DNA of 62,000 bases from Adiantum capillus-veneris (GCA_014529385.2 CM043963.1:104328912-104390911); one strand, 5' to 3'. Shown: positions 11,571-22,790, counted from the stretch's first letter. Notes: generated by a model from the letters alone, not told the origin. Program-made: numbers and translations.

Positions 11571-13160
11571 CATTCTCAAATGCAGACCCAATGGCAGAAA
11601 GAGCAAAAAAGGGCATGTTTTATTCGACTATTTTTAAGGGTTGTTGTTTGATTGCGAGATTTTCTGGACTGACCCAAGTACATATACCCTTATACAGCAT
11701 GAATCTACAGGTATATGGGGCCAAATGCCAAATCAAGCCCCTAGGTGTGTGTATATAAGTAGAAATAGCCATTTTTTGAGCAAAATATTGGTAAAACAAA
11801 GAAATCCGGCCATAAAAATTGCATGTGAGTGTATATAATGTTTTGCGGTGATGTTTTTTATTTATTGTGATTTTTGGGAATTTTCTGGGTTTGATTTGCT
11901 ATTTTCCTTTTAATTTTGCTAATTTTTGGCAGAAAAACTTCAAAAATACAAAAAGCAGGTGAAAAACGGTCGTAATGAGAAACAAAATATATGGGGATGA
12001 TCAGTGACTATAGGAAAACCTATGGTACAATGGGGGTGCAATTATGCGACTGGAGCGAAAAGCGTGTTTTTGCCAGATTTTGACCGAAATGCCAAATCTC
12101 TGGTAAACAGGGCAAATGGAGTCCAAATCAAGAAATTTTTGAGCCTAAACCGCATCTCGCAAGAAGTTGGGAGCACATGTCAAATTTCATGAAAAGTGGT
12201 TCGGGGACCCCCATTATAAGAAGTTTTCACTTCATTTTTAGCTCATTTTCACTATTGTCCTTTGAGAGAGAGCTTCTGCCACCTAGAGCGAGCGAAACTT
12301 CCAGCAGCTTCTACGACGCGCACGACTACCCAACGGGATTCATACATGAGAGGTAGGCTCACCACCTTGAGCTTTTTGCGCATGTTTGTCGTTTTGTCAC
12401 GAAAACTAGCGTAGGGTTCACACACAAAGCGGGCAATAGAGACCTACAAATAGAAGCGGCCACCTAACGGCTAACCCAAAAGCAATGAGACTTCATCGGC
12501 AGCTTATCCTAGCATAGCAAACCAGTCTTGGATGTCCAAAGGCAGTAGAAAACCATCGGCAAAAACCCTAATTCCTAGAATCCCGACAGAGGCCACCAAA
12601 TGGGAAATCGACGGAAAGGCGCCCAAATGCTACCAAAATTCATGGGTAGGAGCATCTCAACATGCTCGACAAGTCTATGTAGCCCACATGACCAAAAGGT
12701 GACCCGAAGCGGCACTAAACTTCAGAAATGGTATCAGACACACAAAGCGTCAAATAGCTCTCGCGGCCAAACCGCATGTCCGTTTGCTACCAAACTTCAC
12801 GAGCGGCTTTCCTAGACCATCAACAACCAAGTCATATGGTGGTAGACCACCACAAGTCATTGAAGACATGTAAGCGCAACCACGGGTGCTTCTAGAGCGA
12901 AAAACTGCCAAATGGAGCTCTAGTGAAGCCAAAGTCGACAAAAACCATACAGCAAGGGATCAGGAAGCTATGGAGACCAACATCAAGAAATTTCATCACC
13001 GAAAAGCACTCCAAAATTCAAAAAAACGGCTCGGAGGCTCTGAAATCTACACAGGGAGTTATTTTCTATCCATTTTACTTTTTTGTTGAAATTAGGCTTA
13101 AAAGGGACTTAGGGGGACTAAGGGCAGGCACTAGTGACAGTTTCCATGAAAAAATCATCA
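11571..13160 (+). other. Noncoding region between ORF1 and the 3' palindromes, copy 1
   Basis: No credible protein. TATA-like strings occur at about 11751 (GTATATAAGT) and 11831. A block near 11940-12430 is conserved in copy 2 near 54285-54750, including AAGCAGGTGAAA and ACATGAGAGGTAG, either of which could contain a splice donor. The rest diverges freely. Confidence 0.5.
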
Positions 13161-13162
13161 AG

Positions 13163-14010
13163 AGACATCCTACGCGTAGGATGTCTCAGGGGCATTTTTG
13201 GGCACAGAACCCATCATTTTTCATCACACACATTTTTTGAATAGCCTTTACATGCTACCCACCAAGTTTCATAACATTGAAACCAACATTGACATCATAT
13301 GCATGAAAAAACGCAAAGATAGGGCATAGAGGCAATAATGGGCCACAGACCTACCAAATCTTGTCCAAATCACATGAAACTTGCAAAACACATTCATGAG
13401 CACATAGCCAACCAACCTGTGTGGTTACTTGCAAAAATTGATGAAGTAGACATCCTACGCGTACGATGTCTATTTGACATTTTTGGCTTACAGAGGGAGT
13501 TTGTCCATTCCAGATTTTTTCTTATCATCTTCAAGAGATCATATATCAAGTTTAAAGCCATTCTAAGCAATTTTCACCCCCAACACCTTGAAGATACACT
13601 TTTTGAGCCCAAAAACACTACCCAGGGTCTTACCAACATCAATTCTTGTCCAAATCAAAATCCAAGAGCATGGCCATGTTCCACATGCCAAGGACTACCC
13701 ACATAACAAATCTCAAGCCATTTTGATGAAATAGACATCCTACACGTAGGATGTCTCCATCATGTTTTTGACCTTCTATGCAAAGAATGACATCATGGGA
13801 GCCATTACCATGGTGCAAGGAGCCCATATATCAATTTTCAACCCATTTGGACATCAATTGCTACCTAAAGCCTGAATTAGCCCAAAAATCCACTTTCTGA
13901 TGCCCAAATCCAAATCCAAGCACATAGCGATGTTGTACATGCCAAGGACCACCAGCATGTCAAGTATCACCCAAATCTGATGAAAAAGACATCCTACGCG
14001 TAGGATGTCT
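13163..14010. repeat. 3' palindrome array, copy 1 (4 units)
   Basis: Four more copies of the AGACATCCTACG half-site palindrome: 13163-13186 (perfect), 13448-13471 (one change), 13733-13756 (one change) and 13987-14010 (perfect). Start-to-start distances are 285, 285 and 254 bp. Flanks such as AGCCATTTTGATGAAATAGA recur, so the whole unit appears to be an old tandem repeat in which the palindrome has changed least. Confidence 0.9.
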
Positions 14011-14095
14011 AATTGAAAATTTTTTGTCAGAATTGCACTATGAGCACATGCACAGTTTCACAAGTTCTAGGATAGTTAAAAGGATAGTTAAAACT

Positions 14096-14195
14096 CAGTT
14101 TCTCAGCAGCTGATATGGAAAAAAGGCTAACTTCGGACTACTGAGTGCAACAGGATCTGTGGCAACCGCCGCAAAGTCACTAGCAAAGCAGCCAA
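14096..14195 (+). pseudogene. Start of ORF2, truncated, family-P copy 1
   Basis: GCTAACTTCGGACTACTGAG onward aligns by eye with the first codons of the 1053-codon ORF of copy 2 (GCTAACTTCTGAAATTGGAG). The match ends near 14195. A candidate 3' splice site (TTTCTCAG, ending near 14106) lies upstream, as in copy 2. The remainder of ORF2 and the 3' LTR are missing. Confidence 0.5.
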
Positions 14196-15839
14196 GGTAA
14201 GTGAACATGAGTAATCAATCACCATGATGCTGTCTTTCAAGAGAATAGGCTGAATTTTGTGGTTTTTTTTTATAGATATGGGTAATATGGATGAGGAAAA
14301 ATGAGACTAGGTGGTCAATTTGGAATGGAAGTGTGTGTAGGAGACATGAGTTCACCATGGTTTCTCTTATTCTTCAAGGTTGAGAAGAAGGTGAGTAGGG
14401 TGCAGAGAGGAGTGGTGAGAGACGTGGGGATGATGAGTGGAGAAGTGTGTGTGAAAGAGGAAAATGATAAAGTGGAAGAGGGAGTGTGGCTGCATAGCAT
14501 GGGCAAACTGGAGTCCACCAATAAAATCATAGCTCATAGCTTCTCTTATTTTTGTTGGGATGGAGTTACAGCAAAAATAAGAGAAGCTTGCATGAAATTA
14601 TTTTTATATGGAATAAAGAGTATGCAAAATGGTAAGAAAAAATATGGTAATGGTGAGTCAATGTACATAGCATAAATAACACACCATAGGTAGAAATATT
14701 TAAATAAATACCAAAATAATTATGAAAAATCCTTTTATTTAGGCCCTATATACAATGAAATATTTACACACAAATGGGCCATAATATACTTATTTTTTTT
14801 ATTTTTTTTATTTTTTGGGCTCAACTAGCCCAGTGACTAGCTAATTAAGGGTTTTTAAGAAGATATGGGAAAAGTCCCCTAACTCACACACACCTATATA
14901 TAGTGAAATGGTAGGGATAGCCACAGTGTTTGGATGATTTTGGTAGGGTGAGGTAACTCACTATGACAATTTATAATAGCCAAAAAACGACTATCAGTAG
15001 AAGAAATTTTTCTCAAAATCTTCACCAATTTTGAGATACGTCACTCAGACTGCCTGTAGCTCGTGAAGAACAAGCTTCAAATTTTTATAGATCTATTTTG
15101 ACCTGTAAAAACAACTAATTTTATGTCCTTTCCCATAATTCCCAACCTTTTTTGCGTGGTCTACAACTTTGCAGAAGGAAGTTTCTGCAAATTTTGTACG
15201 GCTTGAGAGATATTCAGTTCAGACAGCAGGGTGGTCTACCTTCGTCAGTTCTTCTGCGTACAAGTTTTTGTTGCACACTCTTTCAACAATCTCTATCACA
15301 TGCATATTTGATGTAAGATCTTGAGGGTTTGTTAAATCAAACAAAGCGTCATAGAGGTTACAAAAAAGGGTTTCTGTGGTTGATGTAAGATCTTATGCGG
15401 TTTATGTATTGTGATGGAAATATACAAAGCCTATTGTTGAGGGTCGTGGTAAGGTTTTATTGAGCTGGGGGATTCTCAAATGTGGATATCCTTTCGGTGA
15501 TACAGGTTTTGGAGCGATCCCCTTACATCTCCATAGTTTTGGCATCAACATATGATGTACGTTTATGAGGTTAGTGGAGTATTGATGTGCATTTGCTGAC
15601 CCGCCATTGTTGGAACTATTGTCACCCTTATGCCTATGCGTTTGACAGTGTTCAGTTGGTCAAAGACACTCTTCTAGATTTGGAGACACTAGAAGTGTCA
15701 GTTCTTTGAGATTCTATCTTGCCAGTTTAGCCACTTTGATAAGCGTTTCAATCATTGTATAAAATTGTTTTGAGTTCATAAGTCAGTTTTGTAGGGGAGA
15801 ATCTGCCGAAACTTTTCAGGTTTTTTATCATCTTCTTTA
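14196..15839. other. Unassigned noncoding stretch
   Basis: No recognisable gene. A 124-codon open frame at 14301-14675 has no known motif and is probably chance. GTAAGT at 14197 and a pyrimidine run ending in AG at 14275 would fit a 79-base intron, but no exon partners are identifiable. A TATA-like CTATATATAG lies near 14893. The right part may be LTR or leader of the copia remnant that follows; I could not define its ends. Confidence 0.4.
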
Positions 15840-16835
15840 GTGCAACGGATTATCACTTTTATTCCTTGGTGATAAGTTAGATGGCACTAACTTCCCATTT
15901 TGGAAGGAACAAATTTACGATGTCTTAGTACAAAAGAAGCACATCCGGCCGATAAAGATGAAGGGGATAAAGCCTGAGGATATGAATGAGTATGATTTGG
16001 AGGAGTTGGATGAGCTTGCCAGATCGACCATCATACTGACTTTGTCAAAGAATGGGTACTTCAATGTGAACATGGAAAAGGGTAGCTATGAGCTAGGGAA
16101 GAAGTTATGTGACCTGTATGAGAAGCAATGTGTAGCATCACAGGTTTATTGACTAAAAAAGTTAGTTGATTTAAAGATGGATGAGGGAACACCCATGTGA
16201 AACCATCTCAATGAGTTCAACACAATTTTCAGTTAACTTTTTGTGCAAGGAGTCAATTTCAACAATTCAATCAAAGCAATGTTCTTGCTAGCTACGTTGC
16301 AGAAAGTTGGGATACTTTTTGCACAGCCATAAGTAACTCAGCACCTCCTGATGGTTTAACATGTGCTGATGTTGAGGGTAGTTTGCTTACCAAAGAGGTT
16401 AGCAGGAAGAATCTTGATGCTTCTCGTGGTACTAGCAATGCTCTCGTTGTTTGTGGTCGATCATAGGAAAAGGGCAAGCAAAATCGAGAGGAAAATATTG
16501 TAGAAAATCAAGTGGCCGAAAAGACATTGAGTGCTATCATTATCACAAAAACGGTCATATGAAGAAAGGCCGTCGAAAGTGGAAACAAGAGAAAGGTAAA
16601 GACAAGAAGCAGGAAGAAGGCAAGACTAAGGAAAGTAGTATAAGATTGAAGATATCAACGATGATTTTTTTGAGGATTCTGATTGAGACATTTATCTCAC
16701 ATCTGCCATGGATTCAACATTTTTGGTTGCCACTGATGACTATGCTTTACAGGATTGGGTTCTTGACTCAGTTGCATCGTTTCATGTGACTCCTCACAGA
16801 AAGTGGTTTGGTACATATGATGCAGCTAGAAATTA
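15840..16835 (+). pseudogene. Ty1/copia gag-protease remnant
   Basis: Copia-type gag begins with LDGTNFPFWKEQIYDVL (15870 on), a hallmark of that family. It continues through the open piece at 15958-16152 (DLYEKQCVASQVY) to a stop, then further stops. A damaged zinc knuckle near 16530-16560 (CYHYHKNGHMKKGR) has lost at least one Cys. A protease remnant near 16745-16800 reads DWVLDSVASFHVTPH, with Gly of DSGA replaced by Val. Integrase and RT are missing: the sequence changes abruptly near 16835 to gypsy integrase DNA. Inactive. Confidence 0.75.
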
Positions 16836-17000
16836 TTGGTTATTCTAGGATCTTTGTCCGACACTATGCGTGTTGGAAATCCATGATGCTTGAAAACTTG
16901 AGATCTGAAGAGGGTTGCCATTTGATGTGTCTTAATAGTCTTTTTGACAGGCATAGAGTGTGTTTCTTGTTAAGCCTATCGACTGAAACAATCCAAGTTG
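16836..17000 (-). pseudogene. Integrase scrap duplicated from the neighbouring gypsy element
   Basis: About 165 bp matching 18872-19025 in the same orientation (GTCATTCTAGGATCT-like start, ending in an AAGCCTATCGACTG-like match). It encodes part of a minus-strand integrase core around the second catalytic Asp. It joins directly to copia protease on the left and LTR-like sequence on the right, so it marks a deletion or recombination junction. Confidence 0.65.
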
Positions 17001-17002
17001 CT

Positions 17003-17657
17003 CCCTTTCCCCTTTGAGAAAGAGGACTTCATAAATTATCATTGGACTCCTTGGGAGTCCAACTAATAGGCTTTAGTCACACTATGAGGGAAACATGAAG
17101 AGAGGTTGACAAGTGTCTTAGATGCTTTCTTTGTACCAAGCATCTTGCCTTGTGTGAGGGTGTGTGTGTTCTCTCTCTAGCTCCTACAATGAGGGCTCGC
17201 CCCCCCTTGTGTAGGGATATGCATTAACTTTTTGAACACCTTAAACCCTCAAGCACCTTAGTCATGGAGCACCTTAGCACCTTGGTCATTAAGAACCTCA
17301 AGCACCACAGGCACGCACTACAAGAACCTCAAGCACCTTAGTTAGCAAGCACCTCAAGCTTGGTCCGGGTTCCCACCTTAAGCACAACCCTAGCTTTCCT
17401 ACAATCAAAGTACTTTTAACACAAACCATTGGAGTTATTTAATGAAGCTAACCCTAAGGTCTTTAAGCTGCATTAGCTAGCCTTGCTCTTTGACAGATCA
17501 TCTCTCATTTGGACCCATTTACCATTGGCCCCATGTTGAGATAGACCCATAAGCACATGTCTATATTCTAACCCTTGTTCTCGTATATTCTCCCACATTA
17601 AATGATCAGTTTAATATGGGAAAATCATTTGGGTTGGTTAGATATTAGATTTTATGA
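17003..17657 (-). repeat. LTR-like segment of element B (3' side of the element)
   Basis: Direct repeat of 21280-21920, truncated on its left. AT-rich and without coding sense. The interior edge on the minus strand is preceded by a purine-rich AAGAGAGAGG run (near 17665-17675), in the expected place for a polypurine tract. TG...CA ends are not clear. Confidence 0.5.
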
Positions 17658-18010
17658 AATAACCTCTCTCTTGAGATCATAGTCGTCCTCGACTATGAGG
17701 TAGAAGAGATAAATCATTAGTCATTAGTCAATGTTTCTTAGTGGGTAGAGCATCTCTTTTTACCCTACGACATCATTCCAAGATGGATAACTAATATATT
17801 TGGTGCTTCGAAGACATAGCTACCCTGCAAGCATGTCTGCTCTTTAGTCCATTTCATTCTCAAAGTAGAGTGACAAATTCTACTTGGTGTTTGAGAGACG
17901 TCGTCAACATGATTGAAAGCATACATACTATTTAAATTTGTGCACAATTTAAAAAAATTAGTCTTATAAGACAAAAACAATTGTCATTTAAACAAAATTT
18001 GTACATTGGC

Positions 18011-18480
18011 TTACTCTAATGTACCATTGCAAGCATTGACAAGATTCATACTATCCTTAAGTTGTATTCCTTGCATCCATCTAGCATCTTCAAAAGGATA
18101 ATTTTTGAACTTAATAAGATACCATCGGATAATCTTACCATGTCGTAGTACCTTGTCTTCATGCCAAAGGATAGCTTTGGGTTGTAGCACCTCTTCTTGG
18201 TCTTTGATTTCAAGAGGGTCTTCAATAATTGGTTCACTTGGTGGATCTCCTTTGTAGGGCTTAAGTAGGCTCACATGAAAATAATTGTGTATGAGCCAAT
18301 GGTTGGGCAGCTTGATTTGATAAGCTATCTCATTGATTGGAATCAAGATTTGAAAAGGAACCTAATATCTTTTTGCTAGTTTAGCATAATACTTTTAATG
18401 GCTCGTAGGATTTTTGCCCGTCGTTTGCCTCAATCCAGCCTTGGGAAACTTAAGTAAGACCCAATCATTTTATTTAAATG
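18011..18480 (-). pseudogene. Integrase C-terminus with chromodomain, element B
   Basis: Minus-strand 111-codon open piece (18346-18011), preceded by broken sequence with KYYAKLAKRY and VPFQIL, which resembles the GPY/F module. The tail reads HEDKVLRHGKIIRWYLIKFKNYPFEDARW. That is the chromodomain pattern (I-x-WYLIKFKNY, then DARW) that in chromoviruses directs insertion to particular chromatin. A stop precedes the piece, so the gene is dead. Confidence 0.7.
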
Positions 18481-18686
18481 TTAAGGCCCTTTTGTGCTTT
18501 CCAACAACATATTTTTACCTTTTTGAGAGATGGATATAGCCTCCTTAATCTTGTGGAAAGATTCTTGTAGGTCACGACTATACTCATCTGCAGCGAAGAT
18601 CTTCCCATGTACTTTAAGAAGCAAGGGACTTTTAGGTCTTCCCTCTATGATTACAAAAGGTTTTTTTCCAAGAAGTATGGACAATA

Positions 18687-19214
18687 TTATTGTATGCATA
18701 CTCTACAAGAGGTAAATAATTTTCCCATTGTGAGCATTGATCTACTAACATAAGTCTTTAGTAGATCGAGTATCATAAGATTGACTATCTCACTTTGGCC
18801 ATCTGTTTGTAGGTGATAGGCCAAAGAGAAGCTCAATCTTGCACCTAGATTTTCAGAGAGACCTTTCCAGACATTACTGGTCATTCTAGGATCTCTATCT
18901 GACACGATGGATGTTGGCAATCCATGGTGTTTGAAAATCTGAGATATGAAGAGAGTTGCCATTTGGTGTGCCTTAATAGTCTTTTTGACAGAAATAAAGT
19001 GTGCTTGCTTGCTAAACCTGTTGATTATTGTCCATATTCCCGTATTTCCATGGATAGGCTTTGGTAATCCAAAGATAAAATCCATGGATAGACTCTCCGA
19101 TGGTGAATTAGGAATTGGCAATGGTTGGAGTAATCGAGGTTTCTTCCCTCTATCATACTTAGTCTTTTGGCATACCACACATTTTGAAACATACTCTTGT
19201 ATGTCAACTTTCAT
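18687..19214 (-). pseudogene. Integrase core, element B
   Basis: 176-codon open piece. It begins in the zinc-binding end (SKCVVCQKTKY) and runs through SMDFIFGLPK (Asp), IVSDRDPRMTS (Asp) and DGQSEIVN (Glu), so all three catalytic residues can be read. The frame ends soon after (VCIQ stop). Upstream H2C2 sequence between 19215 and 19500 is too decayed to outline precisely. Confidence 0.75.
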
Positions 19215-19503
19215 GGTAGGCCAATAGAAGTATGTCTCTACTCCTCAAAGAGTAGGTTGAATTCCTCTATGCCCCGCATAGGGAGGACCATGGGACTCAT
19301 ACATAACTTTCTCACGAAGGGAGTGGGTAACACAGCCTATTGCCCTAGAGAAGATAACCATTCTGCAAGGTGAATGGTTTCTCTTTCTTTTCCAAAGCAA
19401 GGACTGATATTATGTTTTTAAAGTTAGGGTAAGTAGCATACTCATCTATCATAGAAGATAGATCATTGCGAGTATCTATAGACACCGCATTAACTTTTGG
19501 TTG

Positions 19504-19870
19504 TCATAAAAGTGCATTGGCCACTTGATTGTGCTTACCAGCAATATGAAAATAAAATTGCGAAAGAAAATTTTCCCACGTCATTTGTTTATCGGAAAGA
19601 TTTGTTTGTGTCATAAAGTACTTGAGACTTTGGTCTTCAATTTGCAAAATAAATGGAGTCCCCAATAGATAGTGCTTCCATGTGTCTAGGGTATATAGAA
19701 TAGCTAAAAGATCTTTTTTGTATATACCCAAGACACGTTCATCAGTATTGAATCTTCGGTTCTCATATGTTATGGCATGCCCTTATTTAAGCAAGACTGC
19801 TCCAAGGCAATCATCACAAGCATCACATTGGACCTCAAATGGCTTTGAGAGATCTGAAAGCATAAGGATT
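19504..19870 (-). pseudogene. RNase H, element B
   Basis: Minus-strand RNase H. The upstream part, KPFEVQCDACDDCLGAVLL (first catalytic Asp in CDAC), is followed by a stop. The open piece then has LAILYTLDTWKHYLLGTPF and AGKHNQVANALL. The third Asp site reads IEDQSLKYF. Closely similar to the RNase H of element F at 61520-61910 (WKHYLLGTPFIL shared). Sequence to the right of about 19870 changes to LTR/leader material, a deletion of everything 5' of RNase H. Confidence 0.7.
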
Positions 19871-19904
19871 GGTCAAGAGGTATCAGGCATACTCACCCAC
19901 ACAC

Positions 19905-21090
19905 TCTCATTGTGTGCTATGCAAAGTGCAAGAGATCCCTCTCCTTCTCCAAGCAGGTAGAGGTTGAGATCCTACACCAACACTCTTGGCTATGGAGTGA
20001 AAATCCAACCAAGAGCCATGCTTCAATGCTTAAGCTTGACATCTTCTCCTTCTTCATTACTATGCTATTATGTATGCTAGCAAGCAGAGTTATGATAAGT
20101 GAGGAACTAATTCTTTCTCCTATGAAATGTTTCTTCGTCCTCTTCCCTACCCACATTCCCTGCTAGCTCTCTCCACCCTTAAAGGTGTTTGAGGTCTTGG
20201 GACTGAGGCTTGGGATAGTTAAAGCTTTCTTCAAAGTTTATGTCATGCTTGTGATGCATGAAGCTTTCCATCTTCATTGCATCACCTAGGTCACAAGGAT
20301 CACAAATATTGTATTGTAACAAGTCTCTCTTAATGGGAGAAATCATAATACAAATGTCTATTGGAGGGGGGACCGGCTCCACATAAATCCGGTCCTCCCT
20401 GTTGTCATGTTCTCTAAATTCTCTCTCTTGCAAAAGTATTGTTCATGCCAAGTTAACTAGTTGCTATAATTATGTTTTTATCTTCAATTATGTTCACCCG
20501 CTATTCTCACAAAGTCATTTCTCAAAAGTACTCTCATTAATTTCCGCTACTTTCAAGTTAAATAGGCCAATTCCATTACACTTTTGCAAGAGAGAGAGTT
20601 TAGAGAACTTGACTACAATTGAGGACCCAGTTTATGTGGAGCCGGTCCCCAGGTTCTTCCATCAAGAGAGACTTGGTACAATACAATATTTGTGCTCCTT
20701 GTGACCTAGATGATGCAATGAAGATGGAAAGATTCATGCATCACAAGCATAGTATAGACTTTGAAAAAATCATTAACCATCCCCAAACTCAATCCCAAGG
20801 CCTCAAACACCTTCAAAGGTGGACAAAGCTAGCAGGGAATGAGGGTAGGGAAGAGGAAGACGAAACATTCATAGGATCAAGAAATAGTTCATCACTTATC
20901 ATCACTCTTCTTTCTTAGCATACACAATAGCATATTAATGAAGATGGAGAATATGGAATGCTTATGCATTGGAGCATGGATCTTGGTTGATTTGCGCTCC
21001 ATAGCCAAGAGTGTTGGTGTAGTCTCTCAACTTCTCTACGAGCTTGGAGAAAGATATGGAGCTCTTGCACTTTGCAACTCACACAATAGT

Positions 21091-21100
<10 letters not shown>
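19905..21100. repeat. Large imperfect inverted repeat
   Basis: Left arm 20179-20440 is the reverse complement of right arm 20575-20830; outer arms 19905-20160 and 20900-21100 pair similarly. About 135 bp of unpaired spacer lies between. Both arms encode matching peptide remnants on opposite strands (DAMKMESFMHHKHDINFEES against DAMKMERFMHHKHSIDFEK), so this is two copies of retroelement leader/LTR DNA placed head to head. A transcript through it could fold into a long hairpin. Confidence 0.7.
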
Positions 21101-21121
<21 letters not shown>

Positions 21122-21126
21122 GGGGA
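21085..21126. repeat. GT dinucleotide run followed by a poly-G run
   Basis: About eight GT units followed by roughly 21-22 consecutive G. The exact length is unreliable because such runs are difficult to sequence. It could form a G-quadruplex. Confidence 0.8.
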
Positions 21127-21920
21127 AGTATACCCCTAAGCTAGACCCCTCCTTGCTTTGGTCGTTCCCCTCCTCTAGCACTAGCCTGCACCTCATTGGA
21201 ACTCCTCAAGCTTGGCCAATCACATGCTTAGTGCATATCAAGCAACAAGGGTAGCCTTGGGACAAGTGAGTCCCTTTGCCCTTTGAGAGAGAGGACTTGA
21301 TAAATGCATACACAATTAACTAAATTAACTAGATTATCATTGGACCCCTTGGGAGGCCAATCAGTAGGCTTTAGGCACACTATGAGGGCAACATGAAGAG
21401 GAGGTTGACAGGTGTCCTAGATGATTTCTTTGTACCAAGATTGCCTTGTGTGAGGGTGTATGTGTTCTCTCTAGCTCCTACAATGAGGGCTCACCCCCCC
21501 TTGTATAGGGATATGCAGTGAATTTTTGAACACCCTAATCCTCAAGCACCTTAGTCATGGAGCACCTTAAGCATGACAAGAACCTCAAGCACCTTAGTCA
21601 GCAAGCACGCCAAGCACCTCAAGCGTCCGCCGGGTTCCCATCTCAAGCACATCCCTAGCTTGCCTACGGTCAAAGGACATTAAACACTACCATTGGAGGT
21701 CTTTAATGAAGCTAACCCTAAGGTCTTTAAGCTCCACTAGCTAGTCTTGCTCTTTGATAGATCATGTCTCATTTGGACCCATTTACCATTGTCCCCGTGT
21801 TGAGATAGACTCGTAAGCCCATGTCTATATTCTAGCCCTTGTTCTCGTCTATTCTCCCACATTAAATGATTATTTTACTATGAAAAAATCATTGGGTTGG
21901 TTAGATATTAGATTTTATGA

Positions 21921-22394
21921 CAGGCACTATCAACTCTTCACTCCCAACCATGAAAATGGTATGTAGAGCACTATATGTGTGTGGCACAAGATACTCTTGG
22001 AGATATCCAACCCCAAAATTAATCTTCCCATTGGTAAAGGGAAAAGCTCTTTTGAAAGAAGGGAAGAGTATAGTGCACAACATGACATCAGAGTTGAGAA
22101 AATCGCTATGAGCGTCACTATATAGCAAAAATATAGCATCACTCATAGCAACACAAATAGAGACATCGATAGTTTGAGTAAAAATTATTGGAGAATGCCA
22201 AAACTTAGATCTAGATCTAGTTTTGGCGCTCTTGGACAAGCAAACGCTGGTAACGTCCTCACCTTTAACACACACGCACACAAGGAGAGAAGGGAGAGCC
22301 AGGTATGCTCCTACCCTCTCCTCTCCCTCATGCTCCCTTTCCTTCTTTTTTTCCCTTCTCTCTCTCTCTCTCACACACATAGACACCCATTGAA

Positions 22395-22395
<1 letters not shown>
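21921..22395. other. Unassigned sequence between LTR and microsatellites
   Basis: A 187-codon minus-strand frame (22464-21901) crosses this stretch. Its first part is low-complexity Ser-Leu repeat from a GA microsatellite, and the rest has no motif I recognise. I see no reliable gene. Confidence 0.35.
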
Positions 22396-22439
<44 letters not shown>

Positions 22440-22521
22440 GATGTTCACACACACAAACATACATTAAGAGAGAGAAAGAAAGAGATATTTACATAATTAA
22501 ATAGAGAGAAAGGGGGAATTG

Positions 22522-22580
<59 letters not shown>

Positions 22581-22669
22581 GATGATGTTCACACACACAA
22601 ACATACATTAAGAGAGAGAAAGAAAGAGATATTTACATAATTAAATAGAGAGAAAGGGGGAATTGGGGA

Positions 22670-22703
<34 letters not shown>

Positions 22704-22747
22704 TACAGAGAGAGAATCAAATGGAGAGAGGTACTCACATGGAGTGA

Positions 22748-22788
<41 letters not shown>

Positions 22789-22790
22789 AA
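22396..22790. repeat. GA and GT microsatellites with a duplicated 95-bp spacer
   Basis: (GA)n runs at about 22397-22434, 22525-22579 and 22669-22711, and a (GT)n run at about 22749-22784. The sequence between the first two GA runs (about 22434-22529, GATGATGTTCACACACAC onward) is repeated almost unchanged at about 22580-22673. This indicates duplication of the spacer together with its microsatellite. Confidence 0.85.

Larger units (their letters stand above)
1..14195 (+). mobile_element. Family-P Ty3/gypsy retrotransposon, copy 1 (decayed, 5' end outside window)
   Basis: Plus-strand element whose parts run in order: leader with palindromes, gag, protease 1, RT with YMDD, RNase H, integrase, protease 2, internal polypurine tract, long noncoding region with palindromes, and the first bases of a second ORF. 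The RT style (FAWSYKDLKG, YSFLDGFSGY, YMDD) resembles the Athila/Tat branch of Ty3/gypsy. The order was confirmed by matching it block by block to the younger copy at 45380-60934. Many stops and frameshifts show it is inactive. No LTR is visible: the left end lies before the window, and similarity to copy 2 ends near 14195, shortly after the start of the second ORF. The right limit is therefore a truncation, placed to within tens of bases. Confidence 0.85.
17003..21920 (-). mobile_element. Degenerate minus-strand chromovirus (element B)
   Basis: Read on the minus strand from the right, it holds an LTR-like segment (about 21280-21920), an inverted-repeat region, RNase H, integrase, a chromodomain and a second LTR-like segment (about 17003-17657). 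The two LTR-like segments are direct repeats by eye (for example GTTGACAGGTGTCCTAGATG against GTTGACAAGTGTCTTAGATG) and both end on the plus strand in TTAGATTTTATGA. Gag, protease and RT are missing or unrecognisable. RNase H and LTR sequences are close to those of element F, so B belongs to the same family in the opposite orientation. Confidence 0.65.

Noticed and set aside
21105-21126. Poly-G run as a functional element
   Set aside because: Length is unreliable in sequencing and it adjoins a GT microsatellite; it is kept only as a repeat.
21901-22464. 187-codon minus-strand ORF
   Set aside because: Its N-terminus is a GA microsatellite translation and the remainder has no recognisable family; I could not support a gene.
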